Positions 23,593 to 32,892 of a stretch of 64,000 nucleotides of DNA are shown here, piece by piece. Every line of letters starts with the position of its first letter. Position 1 is the first letter of the stretch. Origin of the DNA: Shimia_B sp039815465 (GTDB lineage Bacteria > Pseudomonadota > Alphaproteobacteria > Rhodobacterales > Rhodobacteraceae); assembly GCA_039815465.1 (NCBI GenBank), contig JBCBZG010000015.1, forward strand, positions 30,788 to 94,787, written 5' to 3'. The notes below the pieces were generated by a model that saw nothing but the letters and a program-made list of their open reading frames with translations, did not search any database and had not been told where the DNA came from. The position numbers and the translations under genes were made by a program.

Positions 23593-24627
23593 TTATTGCG
23601 CCTTGCTTTGCTTATCGACGCGCCCAAGCGCGGCCTTTGAGACGCGGTCGAGGATCACCGCGAGCAGCACAATGCCAAGCCCCGCAACGATCCCCACGCC
23701 AAGTTCCAGATTGCGAATGCCGCGCAGCACCAAAACACCGAGGCCAGGCGCAGACACAAGCGACGCGATGACGACCATGGCCAAGCTCATCATGATGGTC
23801 TGATTGATCCCGGCCATGATGTTGGGCAGCGCCAGGGGCAGTTGCACGCGGGTGAGCTTTTGCTGGTTCGTCATCCCAAACGCATCCGCGGCTTCGATCA
23901 CGTCCTGATCCACCAGGCGGATGCCCAGGTTCGTCAGACGGACCACAGGCACAATCGCGTAAAGGATGATCGCGATCCCGTAGAGCTTTGGTTCCGTGAC
24001 CGAAAACAGAAAGATCAGCGGGATGAGATAAACAAATGTGGGCATCGTCTGAAGCAAATCAAGGATCGGCACAATCGCGTTTTGCGTGCGGTCTGACTTT
24101 GACATCCAAATGCCGATGGGCACTCCGATCAACACCGATATCGTCGTGCAGACAAAGACGATGCTGAGCGTTTGCATCGCGGGTTCGTAGTGATCAACGA
24201 ACGCAAAGAGCAAAAAGACAAAGGTGACGAAACCTGTAACCGCCTTTGATTTGCTCACAAACCACGTGGCGAGCATTAAAAGCGGGATCATAATCCACCA
24301 GGGCGCGGACTGAACGCTCCAGAGCGCGCCTTCGAGCGACCAGCTGAGCGGCTGGGTGGTGGGGTCCAGCACGGCCTTGAGCGTGGGGCGTGCTGTGAGA
24401 AACCCCTGTTCGATGGCCTCGGTCAGGTCACGGGTTTGACCGACCTTCGCGCAAGCCTCGTGCAGCACGTCAAGCGATGGGAACGGAAGCGCGGGTCCGC
24501 TGGCGGCAGCGTCGCTTCCTTGCGTTTGCGCCAAAAGCTGCGCCATGGACATGGGCGCCGCTTCTTTGTCCGCGTCGCACCAGTCGCGCAGGCCGAGCGC
24601 ATTGAAAAGCCAGTCATATGCGGCCAT
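23593..24627 (-). CDS. Choline/glycine betaine ABC transporter permease (ProW/ChoW type)
   Basis: This 344-residue permease has a hydrophilic N-terminal 85 residues, then about six membrane spans with the EAA loop EAADAFGMTNQQKLTRVQLP (about residues 240-260) and the conserved GINQTIMMSLAMVVIAS. It is the membrane part of the ProVWX-type importer and sits behind a strong hairpin that separates it from the binding-protein gene. Confidence 0.92.
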   Translation of the reverse strand: MAAYDWLFNALGLRDWCDADKEAAPMSMAQLLAQTQGSDAAASGPALPFPSLDVLHEACAKVGQTRDLTEAIEQGFLTARPTLKAVLDPTTQPLSWSLEGALWSVQSAPWWIMIPLLMLATWFVSKSKAVTGFVTFVFLLFAFVDHYEPAMQTLSIVFVCTTISVLIGVPIGIWMSKSDRTQNAIVPILDLLQTMPTFVYLIPLIFLFSVTEPKLYGIAIILYAIVPVVRLTNLGIRLVDQDVIEAADAFGMTNQQKLTRVQLPLALPNIMAGINQTIMMSLAMVVIASLVSAPGLGVLVLRGIRNLELGVGIVAGLGIVLLAVILDRVSKAALGRVDKQSKAQ

Positions 24628-24648
24628 GAAATCCCACCCCCTAAAGCA

Positions 24649-24678
24649 AAGCGCGCCGAGCCGAGGCTCGGCGCGCTT
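24649..24678 (-). promoter_or_regulatory. Intercistronic hairpin after the choline-type binding-protein gene
   Basis: A perfect 14-bp inverted repeat, AAGCGCGCCGAGCC (24649-24662) and GGCTCGGCGCGCTT (24665-24678), with a formal 2-nt centre. It starts 6 nt after the choX-like stop, before the permease gene. Likely a stabiliser or partial terminator giving more binding protein than permease. Confidence 0.7.
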
Positions 24679-24684
24679 GCGATG

Positions 24685-25650
24685 TTATTGCAGCAATGCC
24701 GACAGCTTGCCACGTGCTTCGTCGTTGAGCCAATCGCCCCAGACATCCTGATAGTTCGTCAGGAAGTACACGGCCGCCTCTTCGTAGGAGGCGCCTTGCG
24801 CGTCCTGCCACGCCAGAACTTCGTTCATCTGCGCGTTGGTGAACTGCACATTCGACATCAGCTCCGCGATTTCGGGCGCTTCATCGGCAAAGGTGGTCGT
24901 CGCAACGGTCAGGACAATCGCAGTCGGGTAGGAGGACATGGCGGGCGTCGCGCAGTCATCTTTGACGTTGCAGTTGTGGGCTTCCTCGTTGAAGTCACCC
25001 ATGTCGACCTGCGCCATGGGATAGGACCCTAGCACAGATGTCGGCGCCCAGTAGTAGCCGAACCACGGCGCTTCATCCTCGTAGGCGGCGGCGATGGCCG
25101 TGGCCAGCGTCTCACCCGAGCCGTGCTGGAACCGCTCGATGCCGGAGTCGAGCAGGCCTGAGGCGATCAGGTTGGAATTGTTCGTAAAGTTGCAGCCCCA
25201 GCCATCGGGGCAATCATGGAAGCGGCCGCCCACGAGTTCCGGGTTGGCCTTGATCCCTTCGATGGTCGTCAGCTCGGGGTGTTTGTCGGCGAGGTATTGT
25301 GGGATCCACCAGCCTTCAACGCCGCCATCGACGAGCACATTGGCGAGCTCGACCACTTTTCCCTCTTCTTTGAGGTCAAAATACGCGGGCGTGTAGGCGG
25401 CCCACAGTTCCGTCACGATGTCGGGTTCGCCGGTTTCTGCAAGCGAGGCGACGGCCGGTGTCGTTGATGTGGGCACCAGCGTGACCGAGCAGCCGTAGCC
25501 CTGTTCCATCAAGAATTTCGACACATAGGTCACGACAGCGGACGACGCCCAGTCCATCTCACTGATGGAGACGTCGTCGCAATCGGCATGGGCGGCACCC
25601 GCAAAGCCAAAGGAGGCCGCAAGCGCCACTGCGGACAATTTCAGGTTCAT
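24685..25650 (-). CDS. Choline/glycine betaine-binding protein (ProX/ChoX/OpuAC type)
   Basis: This 321-residue periplasmic protein has a signal peptide (MNLKLSAVALAASFGFAGAAHA, cut near 22). Mature features are those of OpuAC-type binding proteins: aromatic residues that can cage a quaternary ammonium (EMDWASS, ELWAAYTPAYF, GGVEGWWIPQYL, APWFGYYWAPT) and paired cysteines. The first gene of the transporter operon, transcribed away from the adjacent GlxA/AraC regulator, which is the likely controller. Choline versus betaine preference is not decided by the sequence. Confidence 0.9.
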   Translation of the reverse strand: MNLKLSAVALAASFGFAGAAHADCDDVSISEMDWASSAVVTYVSKFLMEQGYGCSVTLVPTSTTPAVASLAETGEPDIVTELWAAYTPAYFDLKEEGKVVELANVLVDGGVEGWWIPQYLADKHPELTTIEGIKANPELVGGRFHDCPDGWGCNFTNNSNLIASGLLDSGIERFQHGSGETLATAIAAAYEDEAPWFGYYWAPTSVLGSYPMAQVDMGDFNEEAHNCNVKDDCATPAMSSYPTAIVLTVATTTFADEAPEIAELMSNVQFTNAQMNEVLAWQDAQGASYEEAAVYFLTNYQDVWGDWLNDEARGKLSALLQ

Positions 25651-25744
25651 CTTCTCTCTCTCCCTGTAGAGGTTTATTCTTTCGTTAGGCTACGCAGGTG
25701 CCCCGGAGGTTCAATGCCTGAATTTCGCCGCGGATTTTACTTCA

Positions 25745-26800
25745 ATGGACATAGCGGATGTGCAACATCGGCCCATGTCCCTGCGCCCGGCCCCTGTCAC
25801 CGATATCAGCCTGATCGTCACGCCCTTCTTTAACCTTGCGGCCACGATGGGGTTCCTCGACCCGTTTCGAGCCGCCAACTATCTAGAAGGCGCAACGCTG
25901 TTTCGGTGGTCGCTTATTTCCGAGACCGGCGGACAGGTTCAGGCGAGCAATGGTGCTGAGATTTCCACGCAGCCCTTTGGGCAGGCCGCTGGCGCGGCGG
26001 CGGAACTGCTCGTGATATCCTCAAGTTGGCAGCCAGAGGTCCATGTATCCGCCCAGCTGCGGGCGGTGCTGCGCAAAGCGGCAAAGCGGCAAGCGACGCT
26101 CATCGGGCTCGACACCGGGGCGTTCGTGTTGGCGCAAGCCGGGTTGCTCGACGGGCACCGCGCGACGGTGCACTACGAGCATATCGATGCCTTCCAAGAG
26201 CTCTACCCGATAACAGAAGTCAGCGAGGCGCTCTGGGTTGATGACCGGCGCCGGGTGACGTGCTGCGGTGGCGCGGCGGCGCTTGATGTGGCGCTGCACC
26301 TGATCCAGCGCTCCCATGGCAGCGCGCTTGCGAATGCGGCAGCGCGCTACATCTTTGCCCCACCCCACCGCGGGCCCGGCGCGTCTCAATACCCGCAGAC
26401 CGCCGAACCGCTCGGCAATTCCGTGCCGGAGGCTGTGCGCACTGCTATTCGCGTGATGGAGGCGAACCTTGAAACCCCTTTGACTATTGCAGAGATCTGC
26501 CGCGCCGCGGGCCTGTCCCACCGACAGCTCAACCGGCTCTTTGCCCAATGCGTCCGCAAAACACCGAGCCTCTACTACCGCGATATTCGTTTGGACCGCG
26601 CGCGCGGACTTGTGACGCAGACCAATATGTCCATGTCCGAGATCGCCTATGCCGCGGGGTTTTCCAGCCAGGTTCACTTTAGCCGCGCCTACAAGGACCG
26701 CTTTGGGATGCCTCCGACGCGCGACCGCGTGCAGGGACGCATCCCGTTCGAGTTCCGCGCCTGGCCCATGCACCGCGCGCCCAAGGACACGGCGAATTAG
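25745..26800 (+). CDS. GlxA-family AraC-type regulator of the quaternary-amine locus
   Basis: This 351-residue protein has a PfpI-like N-terminal domain (about residues 15-200; ATLIGLDTGAFVLAQAGLLD) and a C-terminal AraC DNA-binding domain (AAGLSHRQLNRLFAQCVRKT; SEIAYAAGFSSQVHFSRAYK). The build matches GbdR/CdhR regulators of betaine and carnitine catabolism. It lies between the divergent transporter operon and the co-oriented Rieske gene, the usual place for a local activator. Upstream start codons in frame (25745, 25775 and later ones) leave the exact N-terminus open. Confidence 0.88.
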   Translation: MDIADVQHRPMSLRPAPVTDISLIVTPFFNLAATMGFLDPFRAANYLEGATLFRWSLISETGGQVQASNGAEISTQPFGQAAGAAAELLVISSSWQPEVHVSAQLRAVLRKAAKRQATLIGLDTGAFVLAQAGLLDGHRATVHYEHIDAFQELYPITEVSEALWVDDRRRVTCCGGAAALDVALHLIQRSHGSALANAAARYIFAPPHRGPGASQYPQTAEPLGNSVPEAVRTAIRVMEANLETPLTIAEICRAAGLSHRQLNRLFAQCVRKTPSLYYRDIRLDRARGLVTQTNMSMSEIAYAAGFSSQVHFSRAYKDRFGMPPTRDRVQGRIPFEFRAWPMHRAPKDTAN

Positions 26801-26897
26801 GGTGAACGGGCGGCCAACCATGTAAAGTCTTTGCTGCTGTTCCCTGGGACGCTGCGCAAACTCGCACCTGATTCTGGCGCAAGGAGGAGCAGACCAC

Positions 26898-28037
26898 ATG
26901 ACGCAGTATCCCGATCAGCGGGCCTTTGACGCGATCAAGTCAGGCTTCCACCCGGACCCATCCCGTGCCTTGTCGCTGCGCAAGGAGGCCTATGTTGGCG
27001 CAGACTGGTTCCAGGTCGACCGCGCTGACGTCCTGGCCAAAAGTTGGCAATGGGTGTGCCACGTCGAAAAGCTGCGCCAGCCGGGCGCCTACGTTGCCAC
27101 GCAAATCGCAGGCCAACCCATCGCCGTTGTGCGCGACAAGGAGGGGGTGCTGCGCGCATTTTACAACGTCTGCAAGCACCGCGCGCACGAACTGCTGAGC
27201 GGTGAAGGCCGCAAGATGCGTATCATGTGCCCCTATCACGCCTGGGTCTACAAGCTCGACGGGCAGCTGGTTCGCGCGCCAGAAACCGAGCATCTGGAGG
27301 ATTTTGAACCCGGCGATATCTGCCTCGACGCCGTCCAGGTGGAAGAGTTTGCGGGCTTCGTTTTCGTTAATCTCGATCCCGACGCCGCCCCGCTCGCACA
27401 GCAATCGGGAAATCTGGAGACAGAGATCCGGCACTGGGCGCCAGATATTGACCGGCTCACCTTCGGTAAAAGGCTGACCTACGACATCAAGTCGAACTGG
27501 AAGAACGTCGTCGACAACTTTCTAGAATGCTACCACTGCCCCACCGCCCACAAGGATTTCTGCGATCTGGTGGACATGGACACCTACAAGGTCACGACCT
27601 ACGGCATCTACTCCAGCCACATGGCAGACGCCGGGCAAGGCGCAAACTCAGCCTATGATGTGTCGAACGCAACCGTCCGCACCCATGCCGTCTGGTGGCT
27701 GTGGCCCACCACCTGCCTGATGCGTTATCCTGGACGCTCGTCCATGATCGTGCTCAACATCATCCCTATGGGACCCAACCGCACGCTCGAAACCTACGAT
27801 TTCTTTCTGGAAACGCCGGAGCCCGACTCGATGGAGCTCGACGCGATGCGGTACCTCGACGAGGTGCTCCAGGTCGAAGACATTGGGCTGGTCGAAAGCG
27901 TCCAACGCGGAATGGAAACGCCCGCTTTTTCGCAAGGGCGGATCGTGTCCGACCCGTCCGGGTCCGGCAAAAGCGAACACGCCGTCCACCATTTCCACGG
28001 GCTCGTGCTCGACGCTTACGCAAAAGCGGCCCCATGA
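26898..28037 (+). CDS. Rieske-type oxygenase, CntA/GbcA-like (quaternary amine oxygenase alpha subunit)
   Basis: This 379-residue protein has the Rieske [2Fe-2S] ligands C92, H94 (VCKHRAH) and C111, H114 (CPYHAW) and a mononuclear iron site with H213 and H218 in ECYHCPTAH plus the Asp in VEDIGLVESVQRG. The residue before the iron motif that normally is Asp is Glu here (E210), as in carnitine monooxygenase CntA. The start has a strong AAGGAGGAG site. Likely substrates are carnitine, glycine betaine or a related betaine. No reductase partner (CntB/GbcB) is encoded in the window, so it must come from elsewhere. Confidence 0.85.
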   Translation: MTQYPDQRAFDAIKSGFHPDPSRALSLRKEAYVGADWFQVDRADVLAKSWQWVCHVEKLRQPGAYVATQIAGQPIAVVRDKEGVLRAFYNVCKHRAHELLSGEGRKMRIMCPYHAWVYKLDGQLVRAPETEHLEDFEPGDICLDAVQVEEFAGFVFVNLDPDAAPLAQQSGNLETEIRHWAPDIDRLTFGKRLTYDIKSNWKNVVDNFLECYHCPTAHKDFCDLVDMDTYKVTTYGIYSSHMADAGQGANSAYDVSNATVRTHAVWWLWPTTCLMRYPGRSSMIVLNIIPMGPNRTLETYDFFLETPEPDSMELDAMRYLDEVLQVEDIGLVESVQRGMETPAFSQGRIVSDPSGSGKSEHAVHHFHGLVLDAYAKAAP

Positions 28038-28122
28038 TTCAAAGCCACCGCAAATCCATGCATTTTCAACCGCCTCCGTGCGCACTCTAAAGTCATCAGG
28101 GTTGCATTTAAGGAGGAACAGC

Positions 28123-29652
28123 ATGAAAAAACCAAACATCGTCGTCATCATGGCAGACCAGCTTGCCCCGCATTTTACCGGAGCGTACGGGCACAGGGTC
28201 GCAAAGACGCCCAACATCGATGCGCTCGCGAAACGCGGCACACGGTTTGATGCCGCTTACTGCAATTCCCCGCTCTGCGCGCCGTCACGGTTTTCCATGA
28301 TGTCAGGCCAGTACGTCAGCCGCATCGGCGCCTATGACAACGCGTCGGAGTTTCGGGCCAGCACGCCCACCTTCGCGCATTACTTGAAGTCCTTGGGCTA
28401 TCGCACTTGTTTATCAGGTAAAATGCACTTTGTCGGCCCCGACCAGATGCACGGGTTCGAGGACCGCGTGACAACCGACATTTACCCGTCCGACTTTGCG
28501 TGGACCCCGGACTGGGCGAACCACGCAGAGCGCATCGACAAGTGGTATCACAATATGTCGACGGTCAAAGAAAGCGGGCCAGCCGTCGCCACGTTTCAAA
28601 CCGACTACGACGATGAGGTGGAATTCGCCGCACGCCGCTGGCTCATCGACCGCGGCCGAGACCGCGCAGCGGGCGATCCGTCACCCTTTTGCCTGGTCGC
28701 GAGTTTCATCCATCCCCACGATCCCTATGTGGCCAAGCCCGAATTCTGGGACCTTTACACCGATGAGGAGATGGACCTGCCGGAGCCCTTTGAGATCGGC
28801 GAACATGATCCCTTTGGCCGCCGGGTCATGGACGGCATAGAAGCCTCCACCGTGCCATTGACGGAGGCCGAGATGCGCCGCGCCCGGCGTGCCTATCTCG
28901 CCAATGTGAGCTATTTCGACAGTAAGGTCGGCGCGCTCGTTAAGACGCTGGACGACATGGGGGAGCTCGACAACACCCTCATCGTCGTCACAGCCGATCA
29001 CGGCGACATGCTGGGCGAACGCGGCCTGTGGTACAAAATGACGTTCTTCGAGCATTCGGTACGGGTCCCAATGATCCTCGCGGGGCCTGGCGTGGCCGTA
29101 GGCGAGGTGTCAAACGCCTGCTCCCTCGTCGATCTTTTGCCCACCTTCATCGACGTGGCGGGCGGGGACGAGAGCATGTTTGGCGAGCCTGTGGATGGGC
29201 GGTCGCTCATGCCACTCGCACGGGGAGAGGCCGCGTCAGAGGATGAGGCCATCGCCGAGTATTGCGCGGAAATGACACCCTGGCCCGTTTACATGATCCG
29301 GCGGGGAACGCTAAAATACATCCATTGCGAGGTCGACCCGCCGCAGCTTTACGACCTCGCACGTGACCCAAGCGAACGGGTAAACCGCGCTAGCGATCCA
29401 GACTATGCAGAGGCGGCGCGCGCCTTTGCAGCGGAGGTCACGCAACGCTGGGACAGCGCCACGCTCCGCGCCGATATCATGCGCACGCAACGGTCCCGCT
29501 TTGCGCTGAATGCCGCGATGCAGGCGGGCGCGAGCGAGGACTGGGATTACAACCCTCCGCGCCATGCGTCGCAGGAATATGTGCGCAACCACATGGACTG
29601 GACGGTGGCCGCCGCGCGCTACCGCTTTCCCCCGACGGAGGCCCCGGAATGA
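28123..29652 (+). CDS. betC: Choline-sulfatase
   Basis: This 509-residue sulfatase hydrolyses choline-O-sulfate to choline and sulfate. It has metal-binding MADQ near the N-terminus, the formylglycine site C52 in LCAPSRFSMMSGQ, LSGKMHFVGPDQ, HPHDPY and VTADHGDMLGERGLW. The C-terminal SQEYVRNHMDW and the SPLCAPSR context are those of BetC rather than other sulfatases. The ATG at 28123 has an AAGGAGGA site. It overlaps the next SDR gene by 4 nt (ATGA), so the two are coupled. Confidence 0.92.
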   Translation: MKKPNIVVIMADQLAPHFTGAYGHRVAKTPNIDALAKRGTRFDAAYCNSPLCAPSRFSMMSGQYVSRIGAYDNASEFRASTPTFAHYLKSLGYRTCLSGKMHFVGPDQMHGFEDRVTTDIYPSDFAWTPDWANHAERIDKWYHNMSTVKESGPAVATFQTDYDDEVEFAARRWLIDRGRDRAAGDPSPFCLVASFIHPHDPYVAKPEFWDLYTDEEMDLPEPFEIGEHDPFGRRVMDGIEASTVPLTEAEMRRARRAYLANVSYFDSKVGALVKTLDDMGELDNTLIVVTADHGDMLGERGLWYKMTFFEHSVRVPMILAGPGVAVGEVSNACSLVDLLPTFIDVAGGDESMFGEPVDGRSLMPLARGEAASEDEAIAEYCAEMTPWPVYMIRRGTLKYIHCEVDPPQLYDLARDPSERVNRASDPDYAEAARAFAAEVTQRWDSATLRADIMRTQRSRFALNAAMQAGASEDWDYNPPRHASQEYVRNHMDWTVAAARYRFPPTEAPE

Positions 29653-30449
29653 GCATGCAAGCGGGCAAGGTCGCGCTTGTCACTGGCGGGCGCGGCGGGA
29701 TCGGGCGGGCCATTGCCGCACGCCTGTTCCGCGAAGGCGCTACTGTTTACTCAGCCGACCTGGGCGAAAATGGGTCACTGTCAGACCCGGTGGACGACGG
29801 CAGCCTGTTCATCCCACTCGATGTCACGTCCGAGGCCAGCGTGACCGCCGGCATGGCCCGGGTTGAGGCCGTCGAAGGACGGCTCGACATCCTCGTGAAC
29901 GCCGCCGGGATCGAAATCGAAAAGACCATCGAAGACACGAGCTTGGCGGAATGGGAACGGTCCTTTGCCGTTAACGTCACGGGCACGTTCCTGACGTCGA
30001 AATACGCCCTGCCCCTGATGCGCGCTGCCGTTGCCTCGCGCGGCCAGTCTGCGTCGCTCATTAACTTCGGCTCCTACGATGGCTTTATCGCCGACCCCGG
30101 ACTGGCTGCCTATTGCGCGACCAAAGGCGCGGTCCACGCGCTCACCCGCGCCATGGCTTGCGACCACGGGCCCGAAGGCATCCGCGTGAATGCAATCTGT
30201 CCAGGCTATGTCGACACCCCGATGCTGCAGAGCTTTTTCACCGGCGACGGCTCCGGCGGGGAAGGCAAAACGATCGACCAACTGCAACAAGCCGTGCGCG
30301 ACGTGCACCCCATGCGCAGCTACGGCACCCCCGAAGACATCGCAAACCTCGTGAACTGGCTCGCCAGTGACGAGGCACGCTACGCCGCGGGCCAGCTCTG
30401 GGTGCTCGACGGCGGGCTCAGCGCACAAGTGCAACAAATGAAGCTATGA
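29649..30449 (+). CDS. Short-chain dehydrogenase/reductase
   Basis: This 266-residue SDR has the NAD(P)-binding TGGRGGIGRAI (about residues 12-22), NAAG (about 84), a catalytic Ser and YCATKG, and a C-terminal GGLSAQVQQM. Its acidic residue after the second strand (SADLG) favours NAD. Between betC and BKACE, it may oxidise a hydroxylated intermediate or interconvert acetoacetate and 3-hydroxybutyrate, but the substrate cannot be read from the sequence. Confidence 0.85.
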   Translation: MSMQAGKVALVTGGRGGIGRAIAARLFREGATVYSADLGENGSLSDPVDDGSLFIPLDVTSEASVTAGMARVEAVEGRLDILVNAAGIEIEKTIEDTSLAEWERSFAVNVTGTFLTSKYALPLMRAAVASRGQSASLINFGSYDGFIADPGLAAYCATKGAVHALTRAMACDHGPEGIRVNAICPGYVDTPMLQSFFTGDGSGGEGKTIDQLQQAVRDVHPMRSYGTPEDIANLVNWLASDEARYAAGQLWVLDGGLSAQVQQMKL

Positions 30450-30455
30450 CCGCGG

Positions 30456-30511
30456 GGGCGCGAAATCTTTCAAAGATTTCGGTCCGATTTCTTCACAAGA
30501 AATCGGCGCCC
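30456..30511. repeat. 56-bp double-hairpin dispersed repeat, copy 1
   Basis: Two hairpins in tandem, GAAATCTTTCAAAGATTTC and CGATTTCTT...AAGAAATCG, joined by GGTC and flanked by GGGCGC and GGCGCCC. A second, more perfect copy in opposite orientation lies at 38210-38265. It fills the gap between the SDR and BKACE genes. This is a REP/BIME-like intergenic element. Confidence 0.8.
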
Positions 30512-30528
30512 GCTGAGAGGAGCCACGC

Positions 30529-31461
30529 ATGCCAAAACCTGTGATTATCACATGCGCGCCCACCGGTGGCATCCACACGCCCACCATGTCGCCGCATCTG
30601 CCCATCACCCCGGCCGAGATCGCGCGCGCAAGCATTGAAGCGGCGGAGGCTGGGGCCTCCATCATCCATCTTCATGCTCGCGACCCCGAAACGGGCAAGC
30701 CCGACGCGCGGCCCGAGACATTTCTTCAATTCCTGCCCACGATCAAGCAATCCTCCGACGCCGTCATCAACGTGTCCACCGGCGCAGGGCTCGGCATGAG
30801 CATGGAGGAGCGGCTGCGCGCCGCCACCACCACGAGCCCCGAGATGGCGAGCCTCAATATGGGGTCGATGAATTTTGGCATCTTCCCGCTCCTCGAAAAG
30901 CACAGTGAGTGGCAGCACGATTGGGAGCCTGAGTTCCTGGGCATGACGCGCGACTTCATCTTTCCCAACACCTTTGCCACCATCGAGTACGCCCTGCGCG
31001 AGCTGGGTGAGGCGCATCAAACGAAGTTCGAGTTCGAATGCTATGATCTGGGCCACCTCTACAATGTGAAGTGGTTTGTCGATCAGGGCCTGATCAAGCC
31101 GCCATTCTTTATCCAGATGGTATTCGGGATCTTGGGCGGCATGGGGGCGGAGCTTGACCACCTCATGCACCTGCATCGGACCGCAGACCGCTTGTTCGGA
31201 GCTGAGAATTACGAATGGTCCGTGCTCGCCGCGGGACGTCATCAGATGTCTTTTGCCACGCAGTCGGCCATGCTTGGCGGCAACCTGCGCGTGGGGCTCG
31301 AAGACAGCCTCTATATCGGCAAGGGCGAACTCGCGACGTCGAACGCGCAGCAGGTCGAACGTATTCGCGGCATCATCGAAGATCTCGGGTTAAACGTCGC
31401 GACGCCCGACGAGGCGCGCGAACGTCTCGCGCTTAAGGGCGGCGACCGGGTCGCGTTTTAG
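30529..31461 (+). CDS. Beta-keto acid cleavage enzyme (BKACE, DUF849)
   Basis: This 310-residue TIM-barrel protein has the zinc-binding HLH (H47, H49 in SIIHLHARDPETG), ECYDLGHLYNV and GGNLRVGLEDSLYIGKGELA, all hallmarks of BKACE. These enzymes condense a beta-keto acid with acetyl-CoA and cleave it to acetoacetate and a new CoA ester. Next to an L-carnitine dehydrogenase the expected substrate is 3-dehydrocarnitine, giving betainyl-CoA (the CdhC role in Pseudomonas). A betainyl-CoA thioesterase is not seen in the window. Confidence 0.9.
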   Translation: MPKPVIITCAPTGGIHTPTMSPHLPITPAEIARASIEAAEAGASIIHLHARDPETGKPDARPETFLQFLPTIKQSSDAVINVSTGAGLGMSMEERLRAATTTSPEMASLNMGSMNFGIFPLLEKHSEWQHDWEPEFLGMTRDFIFPNTFATIEYALRELGEAHQTKFEFECYDLGHLYNVKWFVDQGLIKPPFFIQMVFGILGGMGAELDHLMHLHRTADRLFGAENYEWSVLAAGRHQMSFATQSAMLGGNLRVGLEDSLYIGKGELATSNAQQVERIRGIIEDLGLNVATPDEARERLALKGGDRVAF

Positions 31462-31473
31462 GGGGACAGAGAC

Positions 31474-32892
31474 ATGCAGACAAAGATGCTCATCAACGGT
31501 GAATTGGTCAGCGGATCCGGTGACGTGGTGCCGGTGATCAACCCTGCCACGGGCCAGGAGATTGCGCGCGTCGCGGAAGCCGGTCTCGACCAGGTCGAAG
31601 CCGCAGTTCGGACGTCGGAGGAGGCGTTCGAGAGCTTTCGCCAGACGCCCCCAGCGGAACGGGCGGCGCTTCTCCTTCAGATTGCAGACGTGATCGAGGC
31701 GCACCAGGATGAGTTAGCGGAGCTGGAAAGCCTTGATGTGGGCAAACCATGGCCGTCGGCGCGCGATGACGAGTTTCCGCTCACCATCGACACCTTCCGG
31801 TTCTTTGCGGGCGCGGCACGCACGATGACGGGGTCCGCAGCGGGGGAGTATGTGGCGGGCCATACCTCTATGATCCGCCGCGACGCGGTGGGGCCCGTCG
31901 CCGCGATTGCGCCTTGGAACTACCCGCTGATGATGGCCGCGTGGAAGCTTGCCGCGCCCATCGCCGCAGGATGCACAGTGGTCTTAAAGCCGTCGGAGCT
32001 TACGCCGCTGTCCACGCTGCGGCTTGCAGAACTCCTACAGGACATCCTGCCCAAAGGGGTGCTCAACGTCATCCACGGGCGGGGTCCCAGCATTGGCGAT
32101 GCGCTCATCAACAGCCCCCAGATGGAGGCGATCACCGTCACGGGCTCCCCCGCCACGGGAATGGCCGCGATGCGCGCGGCGAGCCAGCAGATCCGCCATG
32201 TGCATCTGGAGCTTGGCGGCAAGGCGCCCGTCATCGTCTTTGACGACGCTGACCTCGACGCCGTTGCTGAGACGATCCGATACGGAAGCTATTTCAACGC
32301 GGGCCAAGACTGCGCGCAGCCTTGCCGTGTGCTGGTGCAAGACGGCGTCTACGACACGCTCGTGGCAGCGGTTGAGGCCCAAGTGAAGGAGATCAAGCTC
32401 GGCGCGCCCAAAGCGACTGGCACCGAGATGGGGCCCATCATTTCCGACACACAGCGCGCGCGCGTTGCGGCGTTCGTCGACCGGGCGCGCCCCGGCTGCG
32501 AGATCGTCACCGGCGGCGCCGCGGGCGGCGGCGCAGGCTTCTTTTACGAACCCACCGTCATCGCGAACGTCGATAATGCAGCCGAAATCGCCACGGAGGA
32601 GGTGTTTGGCCCCGTTGTGACGCTTTCCCGCTTCTCTGATACTGACGAGGCCCTGAGGGTCGCTAATGCGGGCCGCTATGGCCTCGCATCTTCCGTCTGG
32701 ACGCAGAATGTGGGGCGCGCGATGGATGTGACGGCGCGGCTTCGCTACGGGTTCACCTGGGTCAACACGCACGGCGTCGGCACGCCGGAAATGCCTTGGG
32801 CGGCTATGAAAGGCTCGGGCACGGGCTGCGATATGAGCGTCTACGCGCTCGACGCCTACACGTCTGTGCGGCATGTCATGGTGGCACACTGA
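31474..32892 (+). CDS. Aldehyde dehydrogenase (PatD/betaine-aldehyde type)
   Basis: This 472-residue NAD-dependent aldehyde dehydrogenase has the cofactor loop VTGSPATG, the general base E246 (LELGGK) and nucleophile C280 (NAGQDCAQPCR). The GQDC context resembles aminobutyraldehyde dehydrogenases such as PatD, whose relatives oxidise amino- and trimethylamino-aldehydes, so betaine aldehyde or 4-trimethylaminobutyraldehyde is plausible. It lies 12 nt after BKACE and its TGA overlaps the next ATG (TGATG). Confidence 0.88.
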   Translation: MQTKMLINGELVSGSGDVVPVINPATGQEIARVAEAGLDQVEAAVRTSEEAFESFRQTPPAERAALLLQIADVIEAHQDELAELESLDVGKPWPSARDDEFPLTIDTFRFFAGAARTMTGSAAGEYVAGHTSMIRRDAVGPVAAIAPWNYPLMMAAWKLAAPIAAGCTVVLKPSELTPLSTLRLAELLQDILPKGVLNVIHGRGPSIGDALINSPQMEAITVTGSPATGMAAMRAASQQIRHVHLELGGKAPVIVFDDADLDAVAETIRYGSYFNAGQDCAQPCRVLVQDGVYDTLVAAVEAQVKEIKLGAPKATGTEMGPIISDTQRARVAAFVDRARPGCEIVTGGAAGGGAGFFYEPTVIANVDNAAEIATEEVFGPVVTLSRFSDTDEALRVANAGRYGLASSVWTQNVGRAMDVTARLRYGFTWVNTHGVGTPEMPWAAMKGSGTGCDMSVYALDAYTSVRHVMVAH

